In this document: one piece after another, positions 40,357 to 49,587 of the stretch | Numbering within the stretch: position 1 is the first letter of the stretch | Layout of the letters: every line of letters begins with the position of its first letter | Assembly (NCBI RefSeq): GCF_004216775.1 | Contig: NZ_SGXF01000001.1 | Location: 980,828 to 1,044,827, forward strand | DNA: 64,000 bases | Origin: Cuneatibacter caecimuris | GTDB taxonomy: Bacteria > Bacillota > Clostridia > Lachnospirales > Lachnospiraceae | Reading direction: 5' to 3' | Program-made: the position numbers and the translations under genes | The notes under the pieces: generated by a model | Database searches by the model: none | The model's input: the letters and a program-made list of their open reading frames with translations, nothing else | What the model was told of the DNA's origin: nothing

Positions 40357-42678
40357 TCATTCCTCCCAAAGCATCGAAAAACTGGGAATCTTTCCGGTGT
40401 TTTCTCCTGAAGTCCATTTTACCCGCAAAGAGCTGTCAAGCAGATAGGGCATAAGTTCCTCCGCGCTCCAGCTGGTCTGGCCGCTGGCCGCCAGATCAAA
40501 CTCCCTGGTCTGCCAATTATAAAAATACATTTCCCCCTGAGGGCTTTTTCCTCCAAGGCTGCAGTCCCGCAGCATCAGCCGGCGAAGTTTCATGTGCGGC
40601 CGGATCTGATAATCCAGAACCGTACTCTCCGCATAGGGCGTTCCGTCGCCGTAATATCCGCCCACCACGGGCACCGGCTCATCCTGAAGCACGCTCTGAT
40701 AGATGCCGCCTTCCCCTTTTTTAGAAACATCCAGAGATGCGGCTACCAGCGTAGTCCCATGGGATTCGTAATTAATAATTGACTCGGGCCCTTCCGGCAC
40801 ACGGCTGGCAAATCCCACAATACATACGTCCTCACTGTAATTCGAGAACCGCCTGCCCAGATAACTGCTCAGAATATCCGCCCGCTGGGCTGCAGTCCTG
40901 CTGTCTCCCACACGGTAAGAACCTGTCAGCTTTCCATTTGCCACTTTGACCGCGGCCTCCCAGATACTTTCCTCCTGATAGCTGTAGCATTTATAAGAGG
41001 ACAGATCAATGGTCTGATCCTTTGCCACATATCCCAGCGGAACAACATTTCCATACCAGAAAATTGCAGCCTGCTCCAGGTTAATGCCCAAATGGTTGGT
41101 CAGCGTACCCGTCAGCCCGCCGGGCCCTGAGGTGATTTCCGAGTCAATCCTCTGGTCCGTTTCTCTTCTCTTCTGTTCCAGTTCAAAGTATCTGGGATAA
41201 AAAGCAACCATTTTTTGAAAACTGATCACATTTTTTCCGGCTTCTCCTCCGATCACCGTCCGGCTGGAACTTCTGGAGGAATTCCCCATGCTGATATCCA
41301 GAATGGGCTTTAACTCAACAGTCCCGGCAATCTCTGCTTCATACCGCCAGTTTCCGGGGGACTGGATGCTGGTTAAAATCTGATCTCTCTGAACTTCTTC
41401 ATCAATCTCACGGTACATCACATAATTGCAGAAGGGGGAAGAAAATCTGGTATTGCTGCTGGCTGCATAAATCAAAATCGCAAAAATTACCGCAGACGCA
41501 GCTACCCCGCTTCTGAAATAAAATAGTCTGTCTTTCTTCTTCAGCAGCAGGTACAGTCCCGGCAGCACAATCAGAACATAAGACGTCAGAATCCCTCCAT
41601 ACAAAAATACAGAAGGCATCTGTCCGGTTTCGGGAACTCCGGCCAGCTGATAATATATCTGGCTGCCCGCACTCCTTCCAGACAAGGAATCATCCAGGGC
41701 AGATTTGCTGATCAGTCTGGAAAACATCAGACTGGTAGCCTCCTCCTCCCATCTGGAGGATTCTGCCACAGCCTCCATATCATAGGCTACAATTCCCACC
41801 CAGCCATTCCCCAGACGGCGCCGCTGATAAATCGCACAGCCGTTCTCATCCACGCTGATCTGGTCCGACTGATCCATAGAGACCTTAGCCAGAGAATAAT
41901 CATCCTCTGACGTCATTACTTCCTCCACTTTGATTCCTAGGTCCTTTGAAAAACCGGACAGTGTCTTCACTGCCTGATCCCCGGCGCCAAAAATCAGCCA
42001 TCCGCCGTTTCTGGCCCATTCCAGCAGCGTTTCTCTTCTGTTAAGGCTGATTTTTTCCGTATCCATATTATTAATTATGATCATATCAAACAAGTCCAGG
42101 TCTTTGGCCTTATAGGGGAGTTCAGACATGGATAAATGATACGTTTCACACTGCATGCTGGAACCGGAATACATGGGATAAGCATCCAGGTATTTCAGGG
42201 AGTTTTCTTCGTCTGACAAAATACCCACGTAGAACAGATTGCTGTCCAGTCCGGTGGGTTCCAGGGCTTTTTCATAAACAATTTCCCCTCCGTCTTCCTG
42301 AATTACCACCCGGGTGCCTTCCCCTTTCAGCACTGGTACAGTAAATGAAACCCTCCTCTCCTGCCCTTTTCTCAGCTCCAGATCCTTTTGATATATATAA
42401 TTTTCTGACAGCTCGTCCATCAAATAAATCGATACTGTTCCGCGGAACGCCTCCTCCGCTTTTATCGTAATACGTACCGGTACATACCTGTCGCTTCCGG
42501 TCAAGCCTCCATACCCACATTCTATATCTGCCGTAAGAACCTGTGCGGCAGCCTGTTCTTTCACATTTACGCTGCCCCAGACAGACAGCGGCGCTGTCAG
42601 GCAAAACAGCAGCGCGCCGGCAAAAACTATTTGTTTCTTAATTCTGTCAAACCTGCTCCAGCTCATTTTCTGCCTCAA
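40357..42678 (-). CDS. Large secreted/membrane protein of the ABC-2 operon
   Basis: Up to 773 residues; an ATG four codons in (42666) is also possible. A signal-type segment (IVFAGALLFCLTAPLSVWG) is followed by an extracellular part of about 340 residues with immunoglobulin-like strands and a GATase-like/DUF4350-type fold hint (FDMIIINNMDTEKI, WLIFGAGDQAVKTLSGF). Two membrane segments follow (SYVLIVLPGLYLLLKKK; VAASAVIFAILIYAASS), then a long second extracellular region. I do not recognise a named family. Its place between the sensor kinase and the ABC genes suggests it works with the exporter, perhaps as a large accessory subunit. Confidence 0.75.
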   Translation of the reverse strand: MRQKMSWSRFDRIKKQIVFAGALLFCLTAPLSVWGSVNVKEQAAAQVLTADIECGYGGLTGSDRYVPVRITIKAEEAFRGTVSIYLMDELSENYIYQKDLELRKGQERRVSFTVPVLKGEGTRVVIQEDGGEIVYEKALEPTGLDSNLFYVGILSDEENSLKYLDAYPMYSGSSMQCETYHLSMSELPYKAKDLDLFDMIIINNMDTEKISLNRRETLLEWARNGGWLIFGAGDQAVKTLSGFSKDLGIKVEEVMTSEDDYSLAKVSMDQSDQISVDENGCAIYQRRRLGNGWVGIVAYDMEAVAESSRWEEEATSLMFSRLISKSALDDSLSGRSAGSQIYYQLAGVPETGQMPSVFLYGGILTSYVLIVLPGLYLLLKKKDRLFYFRSGVAASAVIFAILIYAASSNTRFSSPFCNYVMYREIDEEVQRDQILTSIQSPGNWRYEAEIAGTVELKPILDISMGNSSRSSSRTVIGGEAGKNVISFQKMVAFYPRYFELEQKRRETDQRIDSEITSGPGGLTGTLTNHLGINLEQAAIFWYGNVVPLGYVAKDQTIDLSSYKCYSYQEESIWEAAVKVANGKLTGSYRVGDSRTAAQRADILSSYLGRRFSNYSEDVCIVGFASRVPEGPESIINYESHGTTLVAASLDVSKKGEGGIYQSVLQDEPVPVVGGYYGDGTPYAESTVLDYQIRPHMKLRRLMLRDCSLGGKSPQGEMYFYNWQTREFDLAASGQTSWSAEELMPYLLDSSLRVKWTSGENTGKIPSFSMLWEE

Positions 42679-43798
42679 ATCCTTCCTTACGGAAATTATA
42701 GTCTGTGGGCAGCTTCACTTCAAATACTGTGCCCCTGATATCGCTGCTGACGTCAATACTTCCTCCGTGAAGCTCTGCAATATTCCTCGCGATCGCCAGG
42801 CCCAGGCCCGTTCCTCCTGACTGCGACGATCTGGCCCGTTCCACTCTGTAGAACTTATTAAATATCTGCGCCAGATCCTTCGGAGGAATCACATAGCCAA
42901 AATTGATTACCTGGACCGCTACCGTCTGGTCCTCCAGGCGCAGGACTACCCTGACCAGTTTTCCATCCGCGCCATATTTAATAGCATTATTGATCAGGTT
43001 GTCAAACAGCCTTGCCAGCAAATTCCCGTCTCCGTTCATCATCAATGAGGGGACGTCTGTTTTATATTCATAAGTAAGCCCGCTGGCAGTAAACTGAGGA
43101 TAGAACTCATCCAGCAACTGTTCCAAAAGCTTTACCAGATCCACGCGCCCCACTTTCACCGCTATTGTTCCGTAGGTAAGCTTTGTAAACCCAAAAAGCT
43201 CTTCAATCAAGTTCTGAAGCCGTCTGGATTTCTGGCAGGCAATTTCCAGATATTTATTTCTTGTCTCCTCATCCCGCACGTTTCCGCAGGTGAGCAGTTC
43301 CAGATAACCGATTACTGAAGTCAAAGGAGTTCTGAGGTCATGAGCCACATTTGTGATGAGCTCATTTTTGGTACGCTCCGCATCCCTTTCCTTAGCCATC
43401 AGGACTTTGATCTCCTCTGCCATCCGGTTCAGCAGGGAGGCCATTTCCGCAAATTCATCATCTCCGTCTACTTTTACAGTCCTGGTCAGGTCTCCGTCGG
43501 CAATGTCCCTCACCGCCTCAGACAGCTCCCGTACATAACGGATGGACCGCCGCTGCAGGAGACCGAAGCACAGAGTGAACAGGATGATGCCCGCCAGAGT
43601 GCAGAAGATCACCTGAAAAATAACTGAAGGCATATCTTCCCCCAGGAAGGTGCCGGAATATCCGTTCTGCTCCAAAAGCCCCAAGATCATCCAGAAATTC
43701 ACCACAAGAATAATTTCTGCCGCGCAGGTCACTGCTCCGCTGATCAGAACATGCAGCAGCATCTGCCCGTGATAGCTTTGCCGGAACTTACTTTTCAA
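42647..43798 (-). CDS. Sensor histidine kinase (VanS-like)
   Basis: 383 residues. Two membrane segments (MLLHVLISGAVTCAAEIILV; VIFQVIFCTLAGIILFTLCF) flank a short outer loop of about 25 residues. HAMP follows (residues about 85-135), then the phospho-His region ELITNVAHDLRTPLTSVIGY, and the ATPase with N-box DNLINNAIKYGADGK, G1 IPPKDLAQIFNKFYR and G2 SQSGGTGLGLAIARNI. The small outer loop suggests sensing in the membrane, perhaps via the ABC proteins. It overlaps the regulator upstream and the large protein downstream. Confidence 0.92.
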   Translation of the reverse strand: MKSKFRQSYHGQMLLHVLISGAVTCAAEIILVVNFWMILGLLEQNGYSGTFLGEDMPSVIFQVIFCTLAGIILFTLCFGLLQRRSIRYVRELSEAVRDIADGDLTRTVKVDGDDEFAEMASLLNRMAEEIKVLMAKERDAERTKNELITNVAHDLRTPLTSVIGYLELLTCGNVRDEETRNKYLEIACQKSRRLQNLIEELFGFTKLTYGTIAVKVGRVDLVKLLEQLLDEFYPQFTASGLTYEYKTDVPSLMMNGDGNLLARLFDNLINNAIKYGADGKLVRVVLRLEDQTVAVQVINFGYVIPPKDLAQIFNKFYRVERARSSQSGGTGLGLAIARNIAELHGGSIDVSSDIRGTVFEVKLPTDYNFRKEGFEAENELEQV

Positions 43799-44489
43799 TC
43801 TTATACCCCACTCCCCAGACTGTAGTGATGATCTTATCCTGCCGGGTTTCTTCCTTCATTTTACCCCGGAGACGGCGTATGTGCACCATCACAGTATTAT
43901 TGGCCTCATATACCTTTTCATTCCATACCCGTTCAAAAATTTCGTCTGTGCTGAACACTTTTCCCGGATTGGATGCCAGAAGATACAGGATATCAAACTC
44001 AATAGGCGTCAGCTTGACTTCCTCCCCATAAACCGTGACCCGGTGATTTTCTTTATTGATTGAAAGCCCCCGCAGCTCTATCTCATTGGGCTGGGAAGCG
44101 TCCGCGCTGCCTGGATTCAATTCCGTATACCGCCTCAGCTGGGCCTTCACCCGGGCGATCAGCTCCAACGGATTAAAGGGTTTTGTCACATAGTCGTCCG
44201 CGCCGTTCCCAAGCCCCATAATTTTGTCCAGATCCGCGGATTTCGCACTGAGCATGATGATGGGGATATTATGTTTTTCGCGAATCCGGCGGCACATCTC
44301 CAGGCCGTCCATCCCGGGCATCATAATATCCAAAAGGGCCAGGGAAATCTCTTCTTTTTCCAGGATATCCAGCCCTTCCCGGGCATTGTTGGCTTTTGCC
44401 ACCGCATAGCCGTCTCCCACCAGATAGATTTCCAGCAGGTCTGCAATGTCCTTTTCGTCATCCACCACTAAAATCTTTGTCTGTGCCAT
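43788..44489 (-). CDS. OmpR/PhoB-type response regulator (VanR-like)
   Basis: 233 residues from the ATG at 44489 (SD AAGGAAGGAATT). The receiver domain has the acidic pair in VVDDEKDIADLL, the phospho-acceptor Asp in LALLDIMMPGMDG (about residue 52) and the conserved Lys in DDYVTKPFNPLEL. The winged-helix domain ends VMVHIRRLRGKMKEE and ITTVWGVGYKIEK. It is the first gene of the five-gene operon; the product should activate the operon itself. Its stop overlaps the kinase start. Confidence 0.93.
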   Translation of the reverse strand: MAQTKILVVDDEKDIADLLEIYLVGDGYAVAKANNAREGLDILEKEEISLALLDIMMPGMDGLEMCRRIREKHNIPIIMLSAKSADLDKIMGLGNGADDYVTKPFNPLELIARVKAQLRRYTELNPGSADASQPNEIELRGLSINKENHRVTVYGEEVKLTPIEFDILYLLASNPGKVFSTDEIFERVWNEKVYEANNTVMVHIRRLRGKMKEETRQDKIITTVWGVGYKIEK

Positions 44490-44633
44490 AATTCCTTCCT
44501 TTTCATCTCTGTTGGTTATATATAAAGCACAAGGGAATGCTGCAAAAACACTCTGCACCATTCCCTGTCTCTGCAGTTAAGCGGTCTTTACAGGCCGCTG
44601 TTTCCGCCGCAGTGCCAATCTACACTTTAATAC

Positions 44634-45656
44634 TTATTTGCTTCCGTATCCCTGAGGGTTCATGGACTGCCATCTCCAGGAATCCTCGCACATCTCCGCA
44701 ATACCATACTCCGCCTTCCATCCCAGCTCCTTATATGCTTTAGCAGGGTCGGCGTAACAGGTTGCAATATCTCCCGCCCGGCGGGGCTTGATCTCGTAAG
44801 GAATCTCCTTGCCGCAGGCCTTGCTGAAATTATGTATCACATCCAGCACACTGTAGCCTTTGCCAGTACCAAGATTATATACTTCAACAGCGCCTTCCAT
44901 TTTCTCAATCTTCTGAATCGCCTTTACATGGCCTACAGCCAAATCCACCACATGGATGTAATCCCGGACTCCTGTACCGTCAGGCGTATCATAGTCATTA
45001 CCGAACACGCCCACGCATTTCAGCCGGCCGATTGCCACCTGCGCCACATAGGGCAGAAGATTGTTGGGAATCCCGGCAGGGTCCTCACCGATCAGTCCGC
45101 TCTTATGAGCCCCGATGGGGTTGAAATACCGCAGCAAAATGACATTCCATTCCGGATCTGATTTCTGCAGATCGGTGAGAATCTGCTCCAGCATGGATTT
45201 CGTCCATCCATAAGGATTGGTGCACTGTCCCTTGGGGCATTCTTCTGTGATCGGAATTACAGCAGGGTCTCCGTAAACAGTGGCCGAAGAGCTGAACACA
45301 AAGTTCTTCACTCCATGTTTTCTCATCACATCCAGAAGCACCAGAGTTCCGTTAATATTGTTTTCATAGTATTCCAAAGGCTTCTGAACTGACTCTCCCA
45401 CTGCCTTCAGGCCCGCAAAGTGGATGACGGAATCAATTTTCTCCGCGGAAAAGATTTCCTCCATCGCCTCCCGGTCTCTCATGTCTGCATCATAGAATTT
45501 CACCTGTTTTCCGGTGATCTCCTCCACACGCTTCAGTGATTCTTTGCTGGCATTATACAGGTTGTCAAAAACCACCACCTCATATCCAGCGTTCAGCAGT
45601 TCAACACAGGTATGGCTGCCGATATATCCGGCGCCGCCGCTCACTAAAATAGCCAT
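44634..45656 (-). CDS. galE: UDP-glucose 4-epimerase
   Basis: 340 residues, the family length. The NAD-binding start VSGGAGYIGSHTCVELL, the catalytic YxxxK in YGWTKSMLEQ (about residue 149) with the preceding SSSATVYG, and the C-terminal PRRAGDIATCYADPAKA match GalE closely. It interconverts UDP-glucose and UDP-galactose for galactose use and surface polymers. It stands alone, upstream of the two-component operon on the same strand with a 144-nt gap. Confidence 0.94.
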   Translation of the reverse strand: MAILVSGGAGYIGSHTCVELLNAGYEVVVFDNLYNASKESLKRVEEITGKQVKFYDADMRDREAMEEIFSAEKIDSVIHFAGLKAVGESVQKPLEYYENNINGTLVLLDVMRKHGVKNFVFSSSATVYGDPAVIPITEECPKGQCTNPYGWTKSMLEQILTDLQKSDPEWNVILLRYFNPIGAHKSGLIGEDPAGIPNNLLPYVAQVAIGRLKCVGVFGNDYDTPDGTGVRDYIHVVDLAVGHVKAIQKIEKMEGAVEVYNLGTGKGYSVLDVIHNFSKACGKEIPYEIKPRRAGDIATCYADPAKAYKELGWKAEYGIAEMCEDSWRWQSMNPQGYGSK

Positions 45657-45741
45657 CTCATTATCCCCTTTCTTTCGGATATATTAGTTGTAACATTTCA
45701 CGGTTTTATTGTCAACCCGCTCCATGTCTGTTTCTTTAATT

Positions 45742-45850
45742 AAAAAGAATCCTGCTCGCGGGATTCTCCGCCTGCGGCGTGTCGCTTTAACGACATCATT
45801 CCTTACGCAGCAGTGAGATCTGTTCCATAGGGAACGCAGCTTCCCGTGGA
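45742..45850. repeat. Dispersed intergenic palindromic repeat, copy 1
   Basis: A hairpin (AAGAATCCTGCTCGCGGGATTCT) is followed by CGCCTGCGGCG, a CATTCCTTACGCAGCAGTG segment and TTCCATAGGGAACGCAG. The same string of short elements recurs at 60405 and, in GC-rich form, in the 120-bp tandem array at 48821. Confidence 0.6.
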
Positions 45851-45853
45851 TTG

Positions 45854-45883
45854 AAAAAGGATGCCCGTTTCAGGACATCCTTT
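45854..45883 (-). terminator. Terminator of yajC
   Basis: On the minus strand AAAGGATGTCC pairs with GGGCATCCTTT, then TTC, 10 nt after the yajC stop. Confidence 0.8.
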
Positions 45884-45892
45884 GCCACCACA

Positions 45893-46222
45893 TTACTTCT
45901 CTGCACTCTGCTCTGTATCAGGCTTCTCAGACGCCATGATGGAAGATTTCTGCATCGGAATACGGCAGTTTTTATTGTTGCCGAACTCTACAATCACAGT
46001 ATCTTCTGTAATATCAATGATCACACCGTAAAAACCGCCGGACGTCAGCACACTGTCGCCAATGGACAGGCTGTTCTGCAGCTCGTTCTGTTTCTTCTGC
46101 TGTTTTCTCTGGGGACGAATTGCAATAAAATACATAGCGCCCAGAATAATCACAATGTAAATGATCCAGAATCCCCATCCCATCGCGCCGCCTTCAGCTG
46201 TTGCAGCTAAAAAATTTGACAT
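45893..46222 (-). CDS. yajC: Preprotein translocase subunit YajC
   Basis: 109 residues. One N-terminal membrane segment (WGFWIIYIVIILGAMYFIAI) is followed by RPQRKQQKKQNELQNSL and the conserved GDSVLTSGGFYGVIIDITED strand region. YajC joins SecDF in supporting protein export. It follows tgt on the same strand with a 43-nt gap, a classic tgt-yajC arrangement; secDF lies 3.4 kb upstream in the same direction. Confidence 0.93.
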   Translation of the reverse strand: MSNFLAATAEGGAMGWGFWIIYIVIILGAMYFIAIRPQRKQQKKQNELQNSLSIGDSVLTSGGFYGVIIDITEDTVIVEFGNNKNCRIPMQKSSIMASEKPDTEQSAEK

Positions 46223-46265
46223 ATTATTTCCTCCTATTTATTACTTGAACTGTGTTTCCACAAGA

Positions 46266-47402
46266 TCAATTCTGTTCTCCTGACAGCAGCCCGGCCAGCT
46301 TCTGCTTCTTATACTCGCCGTATCGGCGCTGTTCAATGGCTTCCCGAATCTCTTCCATCAGGTGGTTATAAAAATACAGGTTATGCAGCACGCAGAGCCG
46401 CATGCCCAGCATCTCCTTTGCCTTCAGCAGATGCCTGATGTACGCCCGGCTGTAATTCCTGCAGGCAGGACAGCCGCATCCTTCTTCAATAGGCCTGGGA
46501 TCCAGCTCATATCTGGCGTTAAACAAATTCAGCTTGCCGAAAGCCGTATAGACATGTCCGTGCCTCCCGTTGCGGCTGGGATAAACACAGTCAAAGAAAT
46601 CCACTCCCCGGTCCACAGCCTCCAGAATATTGGCCGGGGTTCCCACTCCCATCAGATAGGTGGGTTTATTTCTGGGAAGGTGGGGAACAACCGCGTCCAG
46701 AACCTGGTACATCTCTTCATGGCTTTCACCCACCGCAAGGCCGCCCACTGCGTACCCATCCAGATCCAAACCGGAAATCTCCTGGGCATGGGCGATCCGG
46801 ATATCCTCGCATACGCCTCCCTGATTGATGCCGAACAGCATCTGCCTGGGATTGATCGTATCCGGCAGTGAATTCAGCCGCGCCATCTCCTCCTTGCACC
46901 GGACAAGCCACCTGGTGGTGCGGGCCACAGAATTTTCTATATAGCTCCGTTCCGCCACAGATGAAGGGCATTCATCAAAAGCCATGGCAATGGTAGAGGC
47001 CAGATTCGACTGGATCTGCATGCTCTCCTCAGGGCCCATGAATATTTTCCTGCCGTCCACATGGGACTGGAAATAGACGCCCTCTTCCTTGATCCTGCGC
47101 AGCCCTGACAGGGAAAACACCTGAAACCCGCCGGAATCTGTGAGAATCGGCTTGTCCCAGACCATAAACCGATGCAGCCCGCCCAGCTGCCGCACAACCT
47201 GATCACCCGGACGGACATGCAAATGGTACGTATTGGACAGCTCGATCTGTGTGCCGATCTGCTGCAAATCCGTGGTAGCTACCGCTCCCTTAATTGCTGC
47301 GGCTGTTCCCACATTCATAAAAACCGGTGTCTGCACGGTTCCGTGCACTGTTTCAAAGACAGCGCGCTTCGCCCGCCCGTCCTCTGTAATAATCTGATAC
47401 AT
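46266..47402 (-). CDS. tgt: tRNA-guanine transglycosylase
   Basis: 378 residues from the ATG at 47402, where AAGGCGG lies upstream and the family start (MYQIITEDGRAKRA) fits; 47426 is the longer option. Catalytic Asp and loop are in ILTDSGGFQVFSL near residue 85, the second Asp in FFDCVYPSRNGRHG near 262, and the zinc site in CGCPACRNYSRAYIRHL near 300. It swaps guanine 34 for preQ1 in queuosine tRNAs. Confidence 0.94.
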   Translation of the reverse strand: MYQIITEDGRAKRAVFETVHGTVQTPVFMNVGTAAAIKGAVATTDLQQIGTQIELSNTYHLHVRPGDQVVRQLGGLHRFMVWDKPILTDSGGFQVFSLSGLRRIKEEGVYFQSHVDGRKIFMGPEESMQIQSNLASTIAMAFDECPSSVAERSYIENSVARTTRWLVRCKEEMARLNSLPDTINPRQMLFGINQGGVCEDIRIAHAQEISGLDLDGYAVGGLAVGESHEEMYQVLDAVVPHLPRNKPTYLMGVGTPANILEAVDRGVDFFDCVYPSRNGRHGHVYTAFGKLNLFNARYELDPRPIEEGCGCPACRNYSRAYIRHLLKAKEMLGMRLCVLHNLYFYNHLMEEIREAIEQRRYGEYKKQKLAGLLSGEQN

Positions 47403-47492
47403 AATTACCGCCTTATTTTCATCCATTCACTTTTCCAGTATACTGAATCGGCGGAACTTTTTCAACCGAAAAAAGCGATTTTAATAGGATTT

Positions 47493-48779
47493 TCATACTT
47501 GAGGCACAATTTTATCTTTTCCGCCCATATAAGGACGCAGCGCTTCGGGAATTTTTACGCTGCCGTCAGCCTGCAGATTGTTTTCCAGGAAAGCGATCAG
47601 CATTCTCGGAGGGGCCACCACCGTATTGTTCAGCGTGTGGGCAAAATATTTGCCGTTTTCCCCGGTCACGCGGATTTTCAGCCTTCTGGCCTGGGCGTCT
47701 CCCAGGTTGGAGCAGCTTCCCACCTCAAAATATTTCTTCTGGCGCGGTGACCAGGCCTCCACGTCAATGGATTTCACCTTCAGATCCGCCAAGTCCCCGG
47801 AACAGCATTCCAGCGTGCGCACGGGAATATCCATGGAGCGGAACAGATCCACTGTATTCTGCCACAGCTTATCAAACCATACCGGACTTTCCTCCGGGCG
47901 GCACACAACAATCATTTCCTGCTTTTCAAACTGGTGAATCCGGTATACGCCGCGTTCTTCCAGGCCGTGTGCACCTTTTTCTTTTCGGAAGCAGGGAGAA
48001 TAGCTGGTCAGCGTATAGGGAAGCTTTTCTTCCTGTAAAATCGTATCAATAAATTTACCGATCATGGAATGTTCGCTGGTGCCGATCAGGTACAAATCCT
48101 CCCCCTCGATCTTGTACATCATAGCGTCCATTTCTGCAAAGCTCATCACGCCTGTGACCACATCACTGCGGATCATGAACGGAGGAATGCAATAAGTAAA
48201 GCCTCTGTCAATCATAAAATCTCTCGCATAAGAAATCACCGCAGAATGCAGCCTGGCAATGTCCCCCATCAGATAATAGAAACCATTGCCCGACACTTTT
48301 CTGGCGCTATCCAGGTCAATTCCGTCAAAACGTTCCATAATATCTGTATGGTAGGGGACTTCAAAATCAGGCACTACAGGCTCGCCATAGCGCTGAACCT
48401 CCACATTTTCACTGTCATCCTTACCAATTGGCACGCTGGGATCAATGATATTTGGAATGGTCATCATGATTTTGCGCACCTTTTCGTTCAGTACAGTCTC
48501 CTCTTCCTCCAGGACAGCCAAACGGTCAGAATCAGCAGTCACCTGCCTCTTCAGTTCTTCCGCTTCCTCCCTCAGGCCCTTAGCCATCAGCCCGCCGATC
48601 TTTTTAGAAATCTTGTTGCGCTCTGCCCGCAAAGAATCCGCCTCCTGTTTTGTCTGGCGGGCCTTTTTATCCAGTTCCAGCACCTCGTCCACCAACGGCA
48701 GCTTGGCGTCCTGGAACTTATTACGGATATTCTGCTTCACAATTTCCGGATTTTCTCTCACAAACCTTAAATCTAGCAT
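47493..48779 (-). CDS. serS: Seryl-tRNA synthetase
   Basis: 428 residues. The N-terminal antiparallel coiled coil (residues 30-105; VLELDKKARQTKQEADSLRA, GLREEAEELKRQ) binds the long arm of tRNA-Ser. Class II motifs follow: motif 2 in SPCFRKEKGAHGLEERGVYRIHQFEK and motif 3 in NNTVVAPPRMLIAFLENN. It charges tRNA-Ser and tRNA-Sec. The unit stands alone; the 120-bp tandem repeats lie just upstream and no T-box is recognised in that repeat DNA. Confidence 0.95.
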   Translation of the reverse strand: MLDLRFVRENPEIVKQNIRNKFQDAKLPLVDEVLELDKKARQTKQEADSLRAERNKISKKIGGLMAKGLREEAEELKRQVTADSDRLAVLEEEETVLNEKVRKIMMTIPNIIDPSVPIGKDDSENVEVQRYGEPVVPDFEVPYHTDIMERFDGIDLDSARKVSGNGFYYLMGDIARLHSAVISYARDFMIDRGFTYCIPPFMIRSDVVTGVMSFAEMDAMMYKIEGEDLYLIGTSEHSMIGKFIDTILQEEKLPYTLTSYSPCFRKEKGAHGLEERGVYRIHQFEKQEMIVVCRPEESPVWFDKLWQNTVDLFRSMDIPVRTLECCSGDLADLKVKSIDVEAWSPRQKKYFEVGSCSNLGDAQARRLKIRVTGENGKYFAHTLNNTVVAPPRMLIAFLENNLQADGSVKIPEALRPYMGGKDKIVPQV

Positions 48780-48820
48780 TTTCAGCCTCCTATATCATTG
48801 ATATCTGTAATGATTGGCGG

Positions 48821-49213
48821 GGTTTTATTTCGCAGGCGCTCATTCCTGGGAAACGGAAGTCCGCTTGCGGACTTCCCCGCCTGCGGCGGGCCGCGCAAGC
48901 GGCATATTCCTTTCCGCCGCAGCGCGTTCCTCCGCGAAGCGGTTTTATTTCACAGGCGCTCTTTCCTGGGAAACGGAAGTCCGCTTGCGGACTTCCCCGC
49001 CTGCGGCGGGCCGCGCAAGCGGCATATTCCTTTCCGCCGCAGTGCGTTCCTCCGCGGAGCGGTTTTATTTCACAGGCGCTCTTTCCTGGGAAACGGAAGT
49101 CCGCTTGCGGACTTCCCCGCCTGCGGCGGGCCGCGCAAGCGGCATATTCCTTTCCGCCGCAGTGCGTTCCTCCGCGGAGCGGTTTTATTTCACAGGCGCT
49201 CTTTCCTGTGAAA
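48821..49213. repeat. 120-bp tandem repeat, 3.3 copies
   Basis: Units begin at 48821, 48941 and 49061, with a fourth partial at 49181. They differ by only a few bases, mostly in the first unit. Each holds palindromes (GAAGTCCGCTTGCGGACTTC; CCCGCCTGCGGCGGG) and the family string ATTCCTTTCCGCCGCAGTGCG. It is GC-rich compared with the flanks. Several frames are open across it because the period is a multiple of three; none is credible as a protein. Confidence 0.9.
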
Positions 49214-49533
49214 TAAAAAACACGGTCCCCCTTCCCCTCATGGGACGAAGAAGCTCCGCGTTGCCACCCAATTTGCCGCATAATGCGGCCTCTCTATGGC
49301 AGGATAAAGGCTGCCGCCCTCCGGCTGCTGCCGGCTGCTCAGAAACTGGATCAGCTGCTGCCTCCGCCGGTTCACACCCGCCACCGGCTCTCTGCAGGAT
49401 TTCACAGCTTATGTTTTCATCATCGCAGACGTTACTATAAGTCTGGACACATTATATACGAAAAATTCCTTATTTGCAAGGTTTTTTTATTATATTCCTA
49501 AAAGTAACCGCTGATCAATCACTTCACGACGCA
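49214..49533. other. Intergenic region without a supported gene
   Basis: About 320 bp between the tandem array and the secDF terminator. GC-rich near the array, AT-rich towards secDF (TTTTTTATTATATTCC near 49484). Codons are poor in every frame. The serS promoter might lie at the array side, but I cannot place it. Confidence 0.5.
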
Positions 49534-49571
49534 AAGCGCCGCAAAATGTTAGGTTCCATTTTGCAGCGCTT
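49534..49571. terminator. Long hairpin after secDF
   Basis: AAGCGCCGCAAAATG pairs with CATTTTGCAGCGCTT with one mismatch over 15 bp and an 8-nt loop. There is no clear T run, so it may also be a stability element. Confidence 0.55.
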
Positions 49572-49587
49572 CCAAATTATTCAAAGA

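Noticed and set aside
48821-49213. Possible CRISPR array
   Set aside because: The units are contiguous with no variable spacers, the repeat is 120 bp long, and no cas gene is in the window.
48790-49281. Long repetitive open frames on both strands across the tandem repeats (for example repeated SACEIKPLRGGT units)
   Set aside because: They exist because the 120-bp unit is a multiple of three and GC-rich. Several frames are open at once, there is no SD, and composition is unlike any protein nearby.
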